Assembly: GCF_000378005.1 (NCBI RefSeq)
Contig: NZ_KB899040.1
Coordinates: forward strand, 671,645 to 735,644
Source: Coprothermobacter platensis DSM 11748
GTDB taxonomy: Bacteria > Coprothermobacterota > Coprothermobacteria > Coprothermobacterales > Coprothermobacteraceae
DNA length: 64,000 bases
Reading direction: 5' to 3'
A program made the translations under genes and the position numbers. Shown here piece after piece: positions 24,199 to 33,586 of this stretch (its first letter is position 1; each line of letters opens with the position of its first letter). The notes beneath the pieces were generated by a model. That model was not told the origin of the DNA, did no database searches, and was given only the letters and a program-made list of their open reading frames with translations.

Positions 24199-25105
24199 AC
24201 ACAGACAATCCCTTTTCAGTAAGCTTACGCCCTCGACTTGTAACAACGACGATACCCAACATCATCAAGTAGGGCTCCACAACTCCCTCTATGGTTTCTA
24301 CGTCCAACCCCAGTGCAGAACTTAGTACTCTTATTCCCGCAGGTCCTCCTTGGAATCCTTCTGCTAATATCCTTATGTAATCCTTATCTAACGACGAAAG
24401 CCCGAAAGAATCTATTCCCAACACATTAAATAACGCTTTTATGTCATTTATGTCTACTTCTCTGCGATCGTTTAGAGCAGAATATTCAACAATGCGTTTG
24501 CATATTTGCAAAGCTTCTCGGGGAGTACCACGGCTTCTCTTAGCAATTTCTTCTAACCCATCGGCGCTAACAACTATCTCATGCGTTTCCAATTCTTGAG
24601 CTATGATTTGTTGCAGCTCTGCTTCTCCGTAATAATTGAATGGAACTTTTATGGAAAACCTGCTCAGAAATGGCTTACTTAAAAAGGAGACTTTCGTTGT
24701 GGCTCCTATTAGGGTAAATGGTTGTATGTTGAACTTGACAATTCTTGCAGTTTTGTTCTTTCCTATCATAACGCGCAACAAACCTTCATCCATAGGTGCA
24801 TACAATAGTTCTTCCACAGATTTTGGTATTCTATGAATTTCGTCTATAAAAAGTACTGTGGGTCTCGGAAACGACAACAGTAAATTCAGAACATCCTTTA
24901 TATTTACTAAGCTGTTCCCGGTACTCTCAACAAAGCCTGCATTTATTTCGCTGGCTACTAGGCGTGCCATAGTTGTTTTTCCCAAACCAGGTGGCCCAAA
25001 AAAGAGCATGTGATCTGGCATTCTATTCAATCTTTTCGCTGCATCTACGCTAAAAGATATGGCTGATACAACATTCGTCTGGCCAATAAAACCATGCAAT
25101 TCCAT
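24176..25105 (-). CDS. ruvB: Holliday junction branch migration helicase RuvB
   Basis: The AAA+ motor of RuvAB. Walker A G-P-P-G-L-G-K-T-T near residue 38, Walker B V-L-F-I-D-E-I-H-R near 84, sensor 1 G-A-T-T near 132, the R-F motif S-R-F near 147, and a C-terminal winged helix with R-G-R near 298. At 309 residues it is short: it begins right at F-I-G-Q and lacks the usual 20 residues with L-R-P before it. The upstream frame is closed by a stop three codons before the ATG, so the short N-terminus is real in this sequence. Confidence 0.95.
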   Translation of the reverse strand: MELHGFIGQTNVVSAISFSVDAAKRLNRMPDHMLFFGPPGLGKTTMARLVASEINAGFVESTGNSLVNIKDVLNLLLSFPRPTVLFIDEIHRIPKSVEELLYAPMDEGLLRVMIGKNKTARIVKFNIQPFTLIGATTKVSFLSKPFLSRFSIKVPFNYYGEAELQQIIAQELETHEIVVSADGLEEIAKRSRGTPREALQICKRIVEYSALNDRREVDINDIKALFNVLGIDSFGLSSLDKDYIRILAEGFQGGPAGIRVLSSALGLDVETIEGVVEPYLMMLGIVVVTSRGRKLTEKGLSVYEEVIHP

Positions 25106-25107
25106 AA

Positions 25108-25656
25108 CTAATCTTCTTTATTAAGCTTGTCTATGGACCACCGAAGTGCTTCCTCAAAAGACATGGTTCTCCAAGATGGATCTTCTTTAAGCAAAGCCTG
25201 AACATTACGAGCATCATAACCAAGTTCCGCGCAGGCTTCCAATAGTTCTTTCATAAAACTGTCTTCACCATCAGAAAGCGTGTCCAAACTACACCCAAGT
25301 TCCACCATAATCCTCTTTGCAGTACGCTGTCCTATGCCTGGAAGAGATGCAAATGCAGTAGCATCTCCGTTTTTCACCATCGTTTTGAGCTCTCCACTAC
25401 TAAAAAGAGAAAGAATTCTGGACGCTTTTGTATTGCCCACGCCCTTGATGTTTCTTAATGTTTGAAACCAAGTAAATTCTTCCTCGTCAGAAAAAATAAA
25501 ACTGTTTATATCATTATCAAAATTAACATAAACGATATAATTACCCTTACCCGACTTAGGCGTGCACTTTACTACTTGCAGAGCCACATGTTTATTTACG
25601 GAGAGCCATGTGTGTCTTCCGTCTTCTTGTAAATCGCCACTAATTCTGAGCAACAT
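25108..25656 (-). CDS. ruvA: Holliday junction DNA-binding subunit RuvA
   Basis: The tetrameric junction-binding partner of RuvB. Domain I (OB fold) about 1-65, two helix-hairpin-helix motifs (I-K-G-V-G-N-T-K-A near 90 and L-P-G-I-G-Q-R-T-A near 125) and a C-terminal three-helix domain (about 140-182, L-G-Y-D) that contacts RuvB. N-terminal sequence is divergent, but order and length (182) fit. It overlaps ruvC by 17 bases and is followed two bases later by the ruvB gene. Confidence 0.93.
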   Translation of the reverse strand: MLLRISGDLQEDGRHTWLSVNKHVALQVVKCTPKSGKGNYIVYVNFDNDINSFIFSDEEEFTWFQTLRNIKGVGNTKASRILSLFSSGELKTMVKNGDATAFASLPGIGQRTAKRIMVELGCSLDTLSDGEDSFMKELLEACAELGYDARNVQALLKEDPSWRTMSFEEALRWSIDKLNKED

Positions 25657-26119
25657 TTTTTGCCCTCAAAAGAGAATGTACCCACGCAGCAGCCATTGCG
25701 TCTGACGCGTCATCATAAAGTGGTTCGAATAGAAACCCCGTCTCGGCTTGCAAAATCTCCATCAAGCCGCTCTTTGTCTCTCTGCCATAGCCTGACGTAA
25801 GTGACTTTATTTCTGTGGGAAAATACTCATAAACAGATGCCTCATTAGCGTAAGATAACAGTTTTATAATGCCCCTGCATTCGCTTATCTGGAGCAAATT
25901 GTTCTTATTTCTGCCCCAGATAAGCTTTTCTACAGCAACTTCCTGCGGCTTAAATGCTGCAAATATTTGCTGCATATAATGAGCAAGAATTTGAAAACGT
26001 TTATTCTCCTGTATAGTTGTTAATTCCAAACACTGAACATGCAGCCACTTTTTTTCTTCATCATCAAGCACTGCCAAACCGACACGTGTGCTTCCAGGAT
26101 CAACACCAAAAATAACCAC
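25640..26119 (-). CDS. ruvC: Holliday junction resolvase RuvC
   Basis: The RNase H-fold endonuclease that cuts Holliday junctions. All acidic active-site residues are visible: D7 in G-V-D-P-G-S-T-R-V-G, the glutamate in V-E-K-L-I near 65, and the D-D-A-S-D-A block near 140. 159 residues, normal length. The GTG start at 26119 shares its first base with the yebC stop codon. The yebC-ruvC-ruvA-ruvB order is widespread. Confidence 0.95.
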   Translation of the reverse strand: MVIFGVDPGSTRVGLAVLDDEEKKWLHVQCLELTTIQENKRFQILAHYMQQIFAAFKPQEVAVEKLIWGRNKNNLLQISECRGIIKLLSYANEASVYEYFPTEIKSLTSGYGRETKSGLMEILQAETGFLFEPLYDDASDAMAAAWVHSLLRAKNVAQN

Positions 26120-26865
26120 TATTCTTCCGATTCCAAGACCTCTGGTAAATCCGCATTGGTATATACTTCTTGAACATCATCATTGTCATCTAATTCCTCA
26201 AGCATGCTCAGTATCTTTCGTCCGTCGTCTTCAGAAACAGATATATAGTTTTTAGCAATGAACGAGAGTTCTGCACTGGAAGGCTCAATACCTGCTTGTC
26301 CGAGGTAATCCACAACCTTGTACAACGCATCAGGCTGAGTATAGATTGTCACTTGATCATCTTCTTCCACAACATCATCTACGCCAAAGTCAATGAGTTC
26401 CAGCGTTAGTTCATCTACTGATTGGACTTGGCTTTTTTGAAGTTCAATAACACCTTTGCGTTCAAATTGCCAACTCACCGCTCCACTTTCCGCCAAAGTT
26501 CCGCCATGTCTGCTAAAAATTCTTCTTATGTCTGCGGCAGTCCTGTTCTTATTATCCGTAGTTACCTCTACTAAAACAGCAACGCCACCTGGTCCATAAC
26601 CTTCATAAAGGGCCTCTACAAACTCCTGCCCTTCCAAGTTTCCCGCACCTTTAGCAATGGCTTTGTCAATGTTATCTCTGGGCATATTGGCAGCACGCGC
26701 TTTGTCCATCGCCACACGTAATCGTAGATTTGTTTCAGGGTTGGCACCGCCTTCTCGAGCGGCTATAACCAACTCTCTTGTAAGTTTTGTAAATATCTTT
26801 CCTCTTTGGGCATCAACTTTGCTTTTTCTCGCTTTTATGTTATGCCACTTTGAATGTCCTGACAT
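26119..26865 (-). CDS. yebC: YebC/PmpR family protein
   Basis: A 248-residue protein with the highly conserved start [11 protein letters not shown], then K-I-F-T-K-L-x-R-E, then Y-E-G-Y-G-P-G-G-V near residue 88 and G-G-x-L-A-E-x-G-A-V-S-W near 121. Members were described as transcription regulators; more recent work links the family to translation of proline-rich stretches, so the function is best left broad. AAGGAGG precedes the ATG, and a TATAAT at 26894-26899 suggests a promoter for yebC-ruvCAB inside the longer operon. Confidence 0.95.
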   Translation of the reverse strand: MSGHSKWHNIKARKSKVDAQRGKIFTKLTRELVIAAREGGANPETNLRLRVAMDKARAANMPRDNIDKAIAKGAGNLEGQEFVEALYEGYGPGGVAVLVEVTTDNKNRTAADIRRIFSRHGGTLAESGAVSWQFERKGVIELQKSQVQSVDELTLELIDFGVDDVVEEDDQVTIYTQPDALYKVVDYLGQAGIEPSSAELSFIAKNYISVSEDDGRKILSMLEELDDNDDVQEVYTNADLPEVLESEE

Positions 26866-26893
26866 ATTTAAATACCTCCTTGCAGCATTCTTA

Positions 26894-26899
26894 ATTATA
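26894..26899 (-). promoter_or_regulatory. Candidate -10 box for yebC-ruvCAB
   Basis: TATAAT on -, 28 bases before the yebC ATG and with room for the AAGGAGG ribosome binding site. The -35 is weak (TTAACT at a 19-bp spacing), so this is a tentative internal promoter. Confidence 0.45.
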
Positions 26900-26932
26900 A
26901 CTCAGAAAGACACGACTTAGTTAAGAACTTTA

Positions 26933-28357
26933 CTAAATCAGTTGGGCAAAACGTTCTATAACATCAGAAAAAGAACGTTCACCTCCTAAATCGCAGTCTA
27001 AGAAAGCACTCAACGCAGACCCTACCGCCAACGATGGCTTAATGCTCCCTAACTTCACAGCACGCCCAGTAGTAAGTACAGTCGCGGCAAGCAAATACCG
27101 ATATAGTTCTAATTGTCGTTGTAACAACCTATTTGAAGCCGGGGCAAAGGAAACAATATCTTCTTGTCCTGTGGACATTGTTTGGTTAACCATACTAACA
27201 GGTGATGACAGCAAAGATATTTCCGCAGATAAATCTGCCGAAAGATATTGGACGATCATTAATCCGGAGTCTAAACCAGGTGATTCTGCTAAGAAAGGAG
27301 GAAGTCCTCTATTGAATTCTGGATTTAAGAGTTTTTCCTGTAGCTGATAAAGCACATTTGCCATAAGAGGCAAGAGTGCTCGTACCTGATTCGCCATCAT
27401 GGCGATACTCTCAGCGTGGAAATTACCTTGAAAAATAGGTTCGTCATCTTTAAAAAGCGGATTATCACTAACGGTATTCATTTCAACGTCAAGCCATACA
27501 TCTATGTTACCTATAGTTCTGAGAACAGAAGCGTAGATTTGTGGAAAACAGCGAATTACATACGGTTCTTGTACTTCTTCGCCAGTACGTCTGACATTTC
27601 GTGAATCGCTAAGAACACTTCTCAGCCATTTGTTTATCTCGCCAACAAACGGATCAGGCTTTGCTGTGTCGAGCAATGGGTCCAAAAATGACACAATAGC
27701 CTTTCTGCTTTCCAAATGAAGAGCATAAACCCATCGTGTCATTTCTTCCAGATGCTTTAACTCGTAAAACAAGTGCAAAAAGTGCGATAAAGAGAAATGA
27801 GTTCCATTTATGACAGCAAGGCCCTCTTTTTCGGTGAGAGAAAATGTTTCGAGAGTAATTCTTTTCCCTTCGCCGTCAAATAATGGTCGCTCGCCCATAA
27901 CCGCAAGCATCATTGATGCTAAAAAGGATAGATCGCCACTTGCTCCTACAGAGCCATAATAACCTACTTCAGGAACATAGTCATTGTTGATTATGTAAAC
28001 TAAACGTTCTAATAGTTCCAAACTAACGCCTGATAATCCCTGCCCCAAGCTATGTGCAAGCAATACCATAGCGCCTTTGACAACATTTCTATTTACTGTA
28101 GGCCCCACTGACTCAGCATGGCTTCTTATGAGATTCGTTTGGAACTGTTTCAGAATATCACGTTCCAAAGGTACATCTTTCAGTGAACCAACACCCGTGT
28201 TAACGCCATAGATAACTCTGCCTTCACCGACTAAATCTAATAGCCGCTGCCTCTTATTGTTTATATTATCTCGTGTCGTTGAACTAATCTCCAATGTTTC
28301 TTTACCAGATATGATGTCGAAGAACATGCTTGCGGTCAAATGTTCAGCTATATCCAC
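26933..28357 (-). CDS. Histidine/aromatic amino acid ammonia-lyase family
   Basis: Removes ammonia from an amino acid without redox chemistry, using an MIO group made from Ala-Ser-Gly. The MIO triad sits in V-G-A-S-G-D-L near residue 148; the catalytic tyrosine lies in Y-G-V-N-T-G near 50; S-D-N-P-L-F and G-N-F-H-A-E-S near 305-325 are also typical. The GTG at 28357 follows the GGGGGGA of the decarboxylase gene end. Histidine ammonia-lyase is the likeliest, but no hutU, hutI or other Hut gene is near, and the residues around the MIO (S-F-L-A-S instead of A-P-L-x-H) differ from typical HutH, so a different substrate is possible. Confidence 0.85.
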   Translation of the reverse strand: MDIAEHLTASMFFDIISGKETLEISSTTRDNINNKRQRLLDLVGEGRVIYGVNTGVGSLKDVPLERDILKQFQTNLIRSHAESVGPTVNRNVVKGAMVLLAHSLGQGLSGVSLELLERLVYIINNDYVPEVGYYGSVGASGDLSFLASMMLAVMGERPLFDGEGKRITLETFSLTEKEGLAVINGTHFSLSHFLHLFYELKHLEEMTRWVYALHLESRKAIVSFLDPLLDTAKPDPFVGEINKWLRSVLSDSRNVRRTGEEVQEPYVIRCFPQIYASVLRTIGNIDVWLDVEMNTVSDNPLFKDDEPIFQGNFHAESIAMMANQVRALLPLMANVLYQLQEKLLNPEFNRGLPPFLAESPGLDSGLMIVQYLSADLSAEISLLSSPVSMVNQTMSTGQEDIVSFAPASNRLLQRQLELYRYLLAATVLTTGRAVKLGSIKPSLAVGSALSAFLDCDLGGERSFSDVIERFAQLI

Positions 28358-28360
28358 ACA

Positions 28361-29554
28361 TTATCCCCCCAATAGAGCCAAGAAAATGCCTGCAGCTACA
28401 GCAGTACCAACTACTCCAGCCACATTCGGACCCATAGCATGCATCAAAACAAAGTTGTTTGGATCGTAAGATTGAGCTACAGTTTGCGAGACTCTTGCTG
28501 ACATTGGAACTGCTGACACACCAGCAGAACCTATTAGAGGGTTCACTTTCCCTCCAGTTATGTAGTACATGATTTTTCCTAATAATAGTCCACCAAACGT
28601 TGCAAACGCAAAAGCTAATACGCCTAACAAGACAATTTCTATCGTCTGCAGTGTGATGAACGTCTCTGCCTTCATAGATGCGCCTACAGCCAAAGCCTGA
28701 AAGATTGTTACAATGTTTATTAACTCGTTCCCTGCTGTTTCAGCTAACCTACGTGTCTCTCCGCCCTCTCTGAGCAAATTACCAAACATTATGGCACCTA
28801 TTAGAGGTGTAGAAGCCGGTACAAAAATTGAAGTAATTAGTGTTACTACGATAGGAAAGAGAATACGCTCTGTTTTGCTGACGCTTCTGAGCTCTTTCAT
28901 TTTCGTCGTTGCTTCTTTCTTCGTAACCATCAAGCGCATTATTGGCGGCTGAATTATAGGAACCAATGACATGTAAGTATAGGCTGCAACCGCTATTGGA
29001 CCAAGCAGGTGTGGGGCGAGCTTAACAGTTAAATATATAGCAGTAGGACCATCTGCCCCACCTATAATTCCGATTGCTGCAGCTTCTTTTAAGCTGAACC
29101 CAAGTAATACTGATATTATCATGGCTGCATAAACACCGAACTGAGCTGCGGCTCCAAGCAAAAAAGAAGACGGCTGCGCTATCAATGGACCGAAGTCTGT
29201 CATTGCACCTATGCCGATAAAAATAAGTATTGGATAAATCTCGTTTTTGACACCAAAATAAAGAATATCGCCCAATAAAGGCATTTTTGGACTAACAATT
29301 TGGTTAAGCTGTCCTACCTGTTTAACATAGTCCACAGATAAGAAATAAGATCCCGCCACTGGAAGATTCGAAAGCAGTGCACCAAAACCTATTGGAACAA
29401 GCAAAAGCGGCTCAATTTTCTTAAAAATACCTAAATAAAGGAGAACCAAAGATACAGCAACCATAATCCAATCTTTCCATTGGCCTGCTCCCGCAGCGGC
29501 AATACTGGTTGTGTGCCACAATGTCTGAAATAGGTTTGAAAACGTAATTTCCAT
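28361..29554 (-). CDS. mmdB: Sodium-pumping decarboxylase, beta subunit
   Basis: The membrane carboxybiotin decarboxylase that exports sodium as it releases CO2. 397 residues, about nine or more helices, with the family blocks G-I-G-A-M-T-D-F-G-P near residue 115, the G-I-I-G-G-A-D-G-P-T region near 165 with the key aspartate, and the C-terminal L-M-H-A-M-G-P-N-V-A-G. Beta subunits of oxaloacetate, glutaconyl-CoA and methylmalonyl-CoA decarboxylases cannot be told apart by sequence alone; the neighbouring mutase and epimerase point to methylmalonyl-CoA. Confidence 0.93.
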   Translation of the reverse strand: MEITFSNLFQTLWHTTSIAAAGAGQWKDWIMVAVSLVLLYLGIFKKIEPLLLVPIGFGALLSNLPVAGSYFLSVDYVKQVGQLNQIVSPKMPLLGDILYFGVKNEIYPILIFIGIGAMTDFGPLIAQPSSFLLGAAAQFGVYAAMIISVLLGFSLKEAAAIGIIGGADGPTAIYLTVKLAPHLLGPIAVAAYTYMSLVPIIQPPIMRLMVTKKEATTKMKELRSVSKTERILFPIVVTLITSIFVPASTPLIGAIMFGNLLREGGETRRLAETAGNELINIVTIFQALAVGASMKAETFITLQTIEIVLLGVLAFAFATFGGLLLGKIMYYITGGKVNPLIGSAGVSAVPMSARVSQTVAQSYDPNNFVLMHAMGPNVAGVVGTAVAAGIFLALLGG

Positions 29555-29565
29555 ATGGATAGCCC

Positions 29566-30000
29566 CTATTTCAACAGAACCAATGCATCATGCGTATTTA
29601 CTGTCTGGTTAGGTGTCACAAGAATGCTGTCAACTACACCATCTGATGGTGCTAATATTTCATTTTCCATTTTCATGGCTTCCAGAACCAGCAATAACTC
29701 TCCACGCTTTACTTGCTGACCTACGGAAACATTGATACGAAGTATTTTCCCGGGTAGTGGAGCCTCTACGATATTTCCGCCAGAAGGAGCTTCTGATTTC
29801 TTTTCTGAAGGTCTGCTGATGGTCTGTGAATTTGTGGGAGAAGACGTTGCAGGCACCGGTTCACTCTGTGGTGCAGGTGCAGGTTGACTGTGCACACGAG
29901 ACACATTACGGACCATAATCTCATCGTTTTCTGATTCTATATCCACGTTATATTCTTTACCATTTACCTTCACGACATAATGAAACACATTCTTGTCCAT
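29566..30000 (-). CDS. mmdC: Biotin carrier subunit of the sodium-pumping decarboxylase
   Basis: About 144 residues: an N-terminal region of about 35, a flexible alanine/proline/serine linker (about 38-75), and a C-terminal biotinyl domain with E-A-M-K-M-E-N-E near residue 107, whose lysine carries biotin. It shuttles the carboxyl group from the alpha subunit to the membrane beta subunit. Two ATG codons are adjacent; the second (30000), six bases after AGGAGGGG, is preferred. The start overlaps the stop of the preceding delta subunit gene. Confidence 0.93.
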   Translation of the reverse strand: MDKNVFHYVVKVNGKEYNVDIESENDEIMVRNVSRVHSQPAPAPQSEPVPATSSPTNSQTISRPSEKKSEAPSGGNIVEAPLPGKILRINVSVGQQVKRGELLLVLEAMKMENEILAPSDGVVDSILVTPNQTVNTHDALVLLK

Positions 30001-30329
30001 CATAATCCCCTCCTAACATCTGTTCGGCGTATTACGCCGTAACCAGTTTTCTGCATTCGCATTATGTGATAATGCAATGCTGCAGTTATTGCTGCTACAA
30101 TTTCAGGTTCAATTGCGTCCGTAGAGTTCACCTCCACTGCTGGTGTTTCTTCAAGTTCCCTACTGTTTATATTTGCATTTTTTTCTACAACATCTTTTTT
30201 CTCTTCGCTACTATTGCTACGCCTTCCCCTTAGCAAATATGTAACCAATGCATCGATGCTAAGCACGAGAAAGACAACACATAAACCTACAACGGTCAAA
30301 ACTAAAGTATCCAATAATTTACCACTCAT
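30000..30329 (-). CDS. mmdD: OadG/MmdD-like small subunit of the decarboxylase
   Basis: A 109-residue protein with one N-terminal membrane helix (about 9-30) followed by an acidic, poorly conserved linker and a short C-terminal conserved part (A-A-I-T-A-A-L-H-Y-H near 85). This is the pattern of OadG gamma/delta subunits, which anchor the carboxyltransferase and carrier to the membrane pump. Position between the alpha and carrier genes fits. Sequence similarity in this family is weak. Confidence 0.85.
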   Translation of the reverse strand: MSGKLLDTLVLTVVGLCVVFLVLSIDALVTYLLRGRRSNSSEEKKDVVEKNANINSRELEETPAVEVNSTDAIEPEIVAAITAALHYHIMRMQKTGYGVIRRTDVRRGL

Positions 30330-30341
30330 GTTTTTTCGCCT

Positions 30342-31886
30342 CTAAAGAGGTATATTGCCATGCTTAACGCCCACGGAGTTCTTTTTCGTCAATGTCAGTT
30401 CTAAGGCGTTAAAAAGCGCAATACGGACAAATTGCGGCTCGACAATATCATCTACATACAACCTGGAAGCTGCAACATATGGATTCATGAATTCTTTGTT
30501 ATATTCACTTATTTTTGAAGCCCTAACTTCTTCTGGATTTGGAGAAGACTCTATTTCCTTCTTGAAAACAATATTGGCAGCTCCTGCTGCCTCCATGACA
30601 GCAACCTGAGCACTGGGCAATGCAAACACTAAGTCAGCACCCAAATGCTTTGATCCCATAGCGATATATGCCCCTCCAAAAGCTTTTCGCACAATAAGTG
30701 TAATCTTGGGGACCTCTGCTTCGGAATATGCATAGAGCAGTTTCGCTCCATGTCTGATGATTCCCCCGTATTCTTGCCCAGTACCTGGCATATAACCAGG
30801 TGTGTCAACAAAAGTGAGTATGGGGATATTAAATGCATTACAAGTTCGCACAAAACGGGCTGCCTTATCAGAAGAATCGATGTCCAGAACTCCAGCCATG
30901 AATGAAGATTGATTTGCAACGATGCCCACCACGTGTCCGCCTAACCGACCGAACCCTGTAACCACACTCTTTGCAAAGTCAGACTGAACTTCCATAAAGC
31001 GGCCATCATCCATTACGGCGTTGATCACTTTTCTTATGTCAAATGCTTTATTCGGTTCAGCAGGAATGATATCCTCCAGTTCAGGAACTAATCTTGTAGG
31101 TTCATCATTTGGGTCCATGTACAAGGGTTTTTCAAAAGCGCTATTTGGTAAATAGCTCAATAGCTCTCTAACCAAGTCTAGTGCTTCTTCGTCGCTATCT
31201 GCGACAAAATGTATGTTACCTGCTTTCTCAGCATGCACTAAAGGGCCACCAAGCTGCTCATTCGTTACTTTTTCTCCCGTTACGGTCTCCACTACTTTAG
31301 GTCCAGTTATAAACATGTAGGCATTCTTCGTCATGAAAACAAAATCCATAAGTGCAGGAGAATAAACGGCTCCTCCGGCACAAGGACCAAAAACTACTGA
31401 GATCTGAGGGACAACACCTGATGATTTTACATTTCTATAAAATATATCCCCATAACCTTTTAGCGAATCTACACCTTCTTGTATGCGAGCGCCGCCAGAA
31501 TCGTTCATGATTATAACTGGAGCTTTGTATTGAAGAGCCATATCCTGTATTCTTGCAATCTTTGCAGCGTGCATCTCTCCCACTGATCCGCCAAGAACTG
31601 AAAAATCCTGGGATGCCACAAAAACGAGACGCCCACCCACTGTACCAAAACCTGTAACTACACCATCTGACGGGGCTTTGGTCTTTTCCATACCAAGCGC
31701 CGTTGCTCTGTGCTCAACAAATGCCCCAATTTCTACAAAGCTGTTTTCATCAAGGAAATAGTTTATACGTTCACGAGCAGTAAGCTTTCCACTATCCTTG
31801 ATTTTTTGCAGCTTTTCTTTTCCACCACCCAACAAAATTGTCTCTTTTCTTTTTCTATACTCTTCGAGAATGTCTTCCCATGCCAT
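30342..31886 (-). CDS. mmdA: Methylmalonyl-CoA decarboxylase alpha subunit (carboxyltransferase)
   Basis: Transfers the carboxyl group of methylmalonyl-CoA to biotin. 514 residues in two crotonase-like halves; N-terminal blocks T-A-R-E-R-I and G-G-A-R-I-Q-E-G, and C-terminal G-Y-M-P-G-T-x-Q-E and G-G-A-Y-I-A-M are typical of the acyl-CoA carboxyltransferases (PccB/MmdA). The same fold serves in propionyl-CoA carboxylase, but the linked membrane beta subunit shows that this one works in the decarboxylating, sodium-exporting direction. It follows the epimerase gene after six bases. Confidence 0.94.
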   Translation of the reverse strand: MAWEDILEEYRKRKETILLGGGKEKLQKIKDSGKLTARERINYFLDENSFVEIGAFVEHRATALGMEKTKAPSDGVVTGFGTVGGRLVFVASQDFSVLGGSVGEMHAAKIARIQDMALQYKAPVIIMNDSGGARIQEGVDSLKGYGDIFYRNVKSSGVVPQISVVFGPCAGGAVYSPALMDFVFMTKNAYMFITGPKVVETVTGEKVTNEQLGGPLVHAEKAGNIHFVADSDEEALDLVRELLSYLPNSAFEKPLYMDPNDEPTRLVPELEDIIPAEPNKAFDIRKVINAVMDDGRFMEVQSDFAKSVVTGFGRLGGHVVGIVANQSSFMAGVLDIDSSDKAARFVRTCNAFNIPILTFVDTPGYMPGTGQEYGGIIRHGAKLLYAYSEAEVPKITLIVRKAFGGAYIAMGSKHLGADLVFALPSAQVAVMEAAGAANIVFKKEIESSPNPEEVRASKISEYNKEFMNPYVAASRLYVDDIVEPQFVRIALFNALELTLTKKNSVGVKHGNIPL

Positions 31887-31892
31887 TGAAAG

Positions 31893-32297
31893 TTACGCCC
31901 CTTCCACAAATTCAACTAAGACTTTCCCAGTGCTTTTAGGGTGAGCAAAGGCAATTTTTGTGTTTTCAACGCCTTCTCGGGGTAATTCATCAATCATCCT
32001 TATGCCCCTTCCCTTTAAATCTTCTATGGTGCGAGGTAGGTCGTCTACTGCTAATGCAATATGATGAAGACCTTGCCCTCTGTCCATTAGAAATTTCGTT
32101 ATGGAACTGTCATCAGATGTGGGTACTAAAAACTCAATCTTTGTTTCACCCACTTTGTAGATATACGTTTTTACCCTCTGAGATTCCACAACCTCCACTT
32201 TGTCCGGATCCCTTTGAAAAAGCAAATGCCCTAATTGCAAAGCTTCTTCCTCAGTAGGCATAGCTATACCAATGTGTTCTATTCTACTAACGGTCAT
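31893..32297 (-). CDS. mce: Methylmalonyl-CoA epimerase
   Basis: Interconverts (R)- and (S)-methylmalonyl-CoA, linking the mutase to the decarboxylase. 134 residues of the vicinal-oxygen-chelate fold: I-E-H-I-G-I-A near residue 6 (metal histidine), E-F-L-V-P near 54, G-L-H-H-I-A near 76 (second histidine) and the C-terminal V-L-V-E-F-V-E with the metal-binding glutamate. GGAGGTG lies five bases before the ATG at 32297, inside the end of meaB (11-base overlap). Confidence 0.95.
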   Translation of the reverse strand: MTVSRIEHIGIAMPTEEEALQLGHLLFQRDPDKVEVVESQRVKTYIYKVGETKIEFLVPTSDDSSITKFLMDRGQGLHHIALAVDDLPRTIEDLKGRGIRMIDELPREGVENTKIAFAHPKSTGKVLVEFVEGA

Positions 32298-33201
32298 CGA
32301 TACACCTCCTCATTCTGTCGGCTATGGATTTTGCAGCTACATAAGGTATTTCTTCGCTTGTATAACGTTGATCGACTATGGGTCTCAACATCTGCATCAC
32401 CCATGCCTGATAAAGAGCATTACTCCGCTCCATACGTAGCTTCTCAACATAACCCGTAGACCGTTTATTCTCATAAACCTCGTCAATGGTCTTTAAAAGC
32501 AAATCAATGTTCTGCCTCGCTATGACAGAAACGGGAACAACAGTTGGAGGTTGGTCAAGAAGGCGCGAATAAGCTTCCAATGCGGCCAAGCTTATGTTTG
32601 CATTAGGCATATCCATCTTATTCATAACCAGCACATCAGCTATCTCCATTATTCCGCCCTTTAGAAACTGGATTTCATCACCAAGACCGGGTGACATCAC
32701 CAATACGACTACGTCAGCGAAATGTGTGATATCCACTTCACTTTGCCCAATTCCAACGGTTTCTAAAAAGATGTAATTGAATCCCGCAACCTCCAAAACT
32801 TTCACAGATTCCATAAGAATGGGCGAAAGGCCGCCCAAGGCTCCCTTATTGGCGAAACTCCTAAAGAACAGCTTATTGTTTGGGAAAAGATATTGCAGAC
32901 GTATACGGTCACCCAACAAAGAACCACCAGATTTTGGAGATGTAGGGTCAACAGCCATTATGCCAACCTTTTTATCTTGCTTTAAGAGAACTTCTGCTAA
33001 CGCTCCTACCAAACTGCTCTTCCCTGCACCTCCGAAACCTGTTAGACCAATGAGTGGTGTGTTACAGGATTCTTCGCTGTAAAGAGCTTTTATCAGTTCT
33101 AACCTATCGTCGTCGTTTTTCTCAATAATAGATATGGATTGGGCAATGGCAGCTTGTGAACCCTTTTTTACACCATTTATTAGTGCGTTGTATTTTCCCA
33201 T
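32287..33201 (-). CDS. meaB: MeaB/ArgK-type GTPase, chaperone of B12 mutase
   Basis: A G3E-family GTPase that protects methylmalonyl-CoA mutase and gates cobalamin loading. 304 residues: P-loop G-F-G-G-A-G-K-S-S near residue 57, D-P-T-S-P near 84, E-T-V-G-I-G-Q-S-E near 145 and the N-K-M-D specificity motif near 195. The C-terminal helix pair serves dimerisation. It overlaps the mutase small subunit gene by 22 bases. Its presence next to the mutase supports the B12-dependent pathway. Confidence 0.94.
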   Translation of the reverse strand: MGKYNALINGVKKGSQAAIAQSISIIEKNDDDRLELIKALYSEESCNTPLIGLTGFGGAGKSSLVGALAEVLLKQDKKVGIMAVDPTSPKSGGSLLGDRIRLQYLFPNNKLFFRSFANKGALGGLSPILMESVKVLEVAGFNYIFLETVGIGQSEVDITHFADVVVLVMSPGLGDEIQFLKGGIMEIADVLVMNKMDMPNANISLAALEAYSRLLDQPPTVVPVSVIARQNIDLLLKTIDEVYENKRSTGYVEKLRMERSNALYQAWVMQMLRPIVDQRYTSEEIPYVAAKSIADRMRRCIDDR

Positions 33202-33572
33202 TCTTTAATTGCTTCCACAATTTTCTGGGGAGGCGTACCCGGTCCAAACACAACATCCAAACCATTATTGAGTAATTGCTCTTGATCTTCCGCAGGGATT
33301 ACACCCGTACCTATCATAAGTGGCGAGATACCCAGTTCTTTGATTTTTCTTACTGTTTCTGGAAACAATTCAAGGTGTGCCCCACTAAGATTGTTAAGGA
33401 CCACCACATCAGCAGATTCTTGCAGCACTGTTTGCGCAATCTGACTTGGTGTCTGTCGTATTCCTGTGTAAACGACATCATATCCATTGTCTTTTAGCAC
33501 CCTGGCGATAACTTTGGCTTGTCTATCATGGCCATCTAGACCAGGCTTCGCAACGATCACTTTTTTTCCCAT
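33180..33572 (-). CDS. mcmB: Methylmalonyl-CoA mutase, B12-binding subunit
   Basis: A 130-residue stand-alone cobalamin domain. D-G-H-D-R near residues 13-17 includes the histidine that replaces dimethylbenzimidazole as lower ligand, G-V-I-P-A-E-D near 90 and F-G-P-G-T near 109 complete the pattern. In most bacteria this domain is fused to the catalytic part; the split form is usual in archaea and some anaerobes. It lies 14 bases after the large subunit gene. Confidence 0.95.
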   Translation of the reverse strand: MGKKVIVAKPGLDGHDRQAKVIARVLKDNGYDVVYTGIRQTPSQIAQTVLQESADVVVLNNLSGAHLELFPETVRKIKELGISPLMIGTGVIPAEDQEQLLNNGLDVVFGPGTPPQKIVEAIKEWENTTH

Positions 33573-33586
33573 ATTCCTGCACCCCC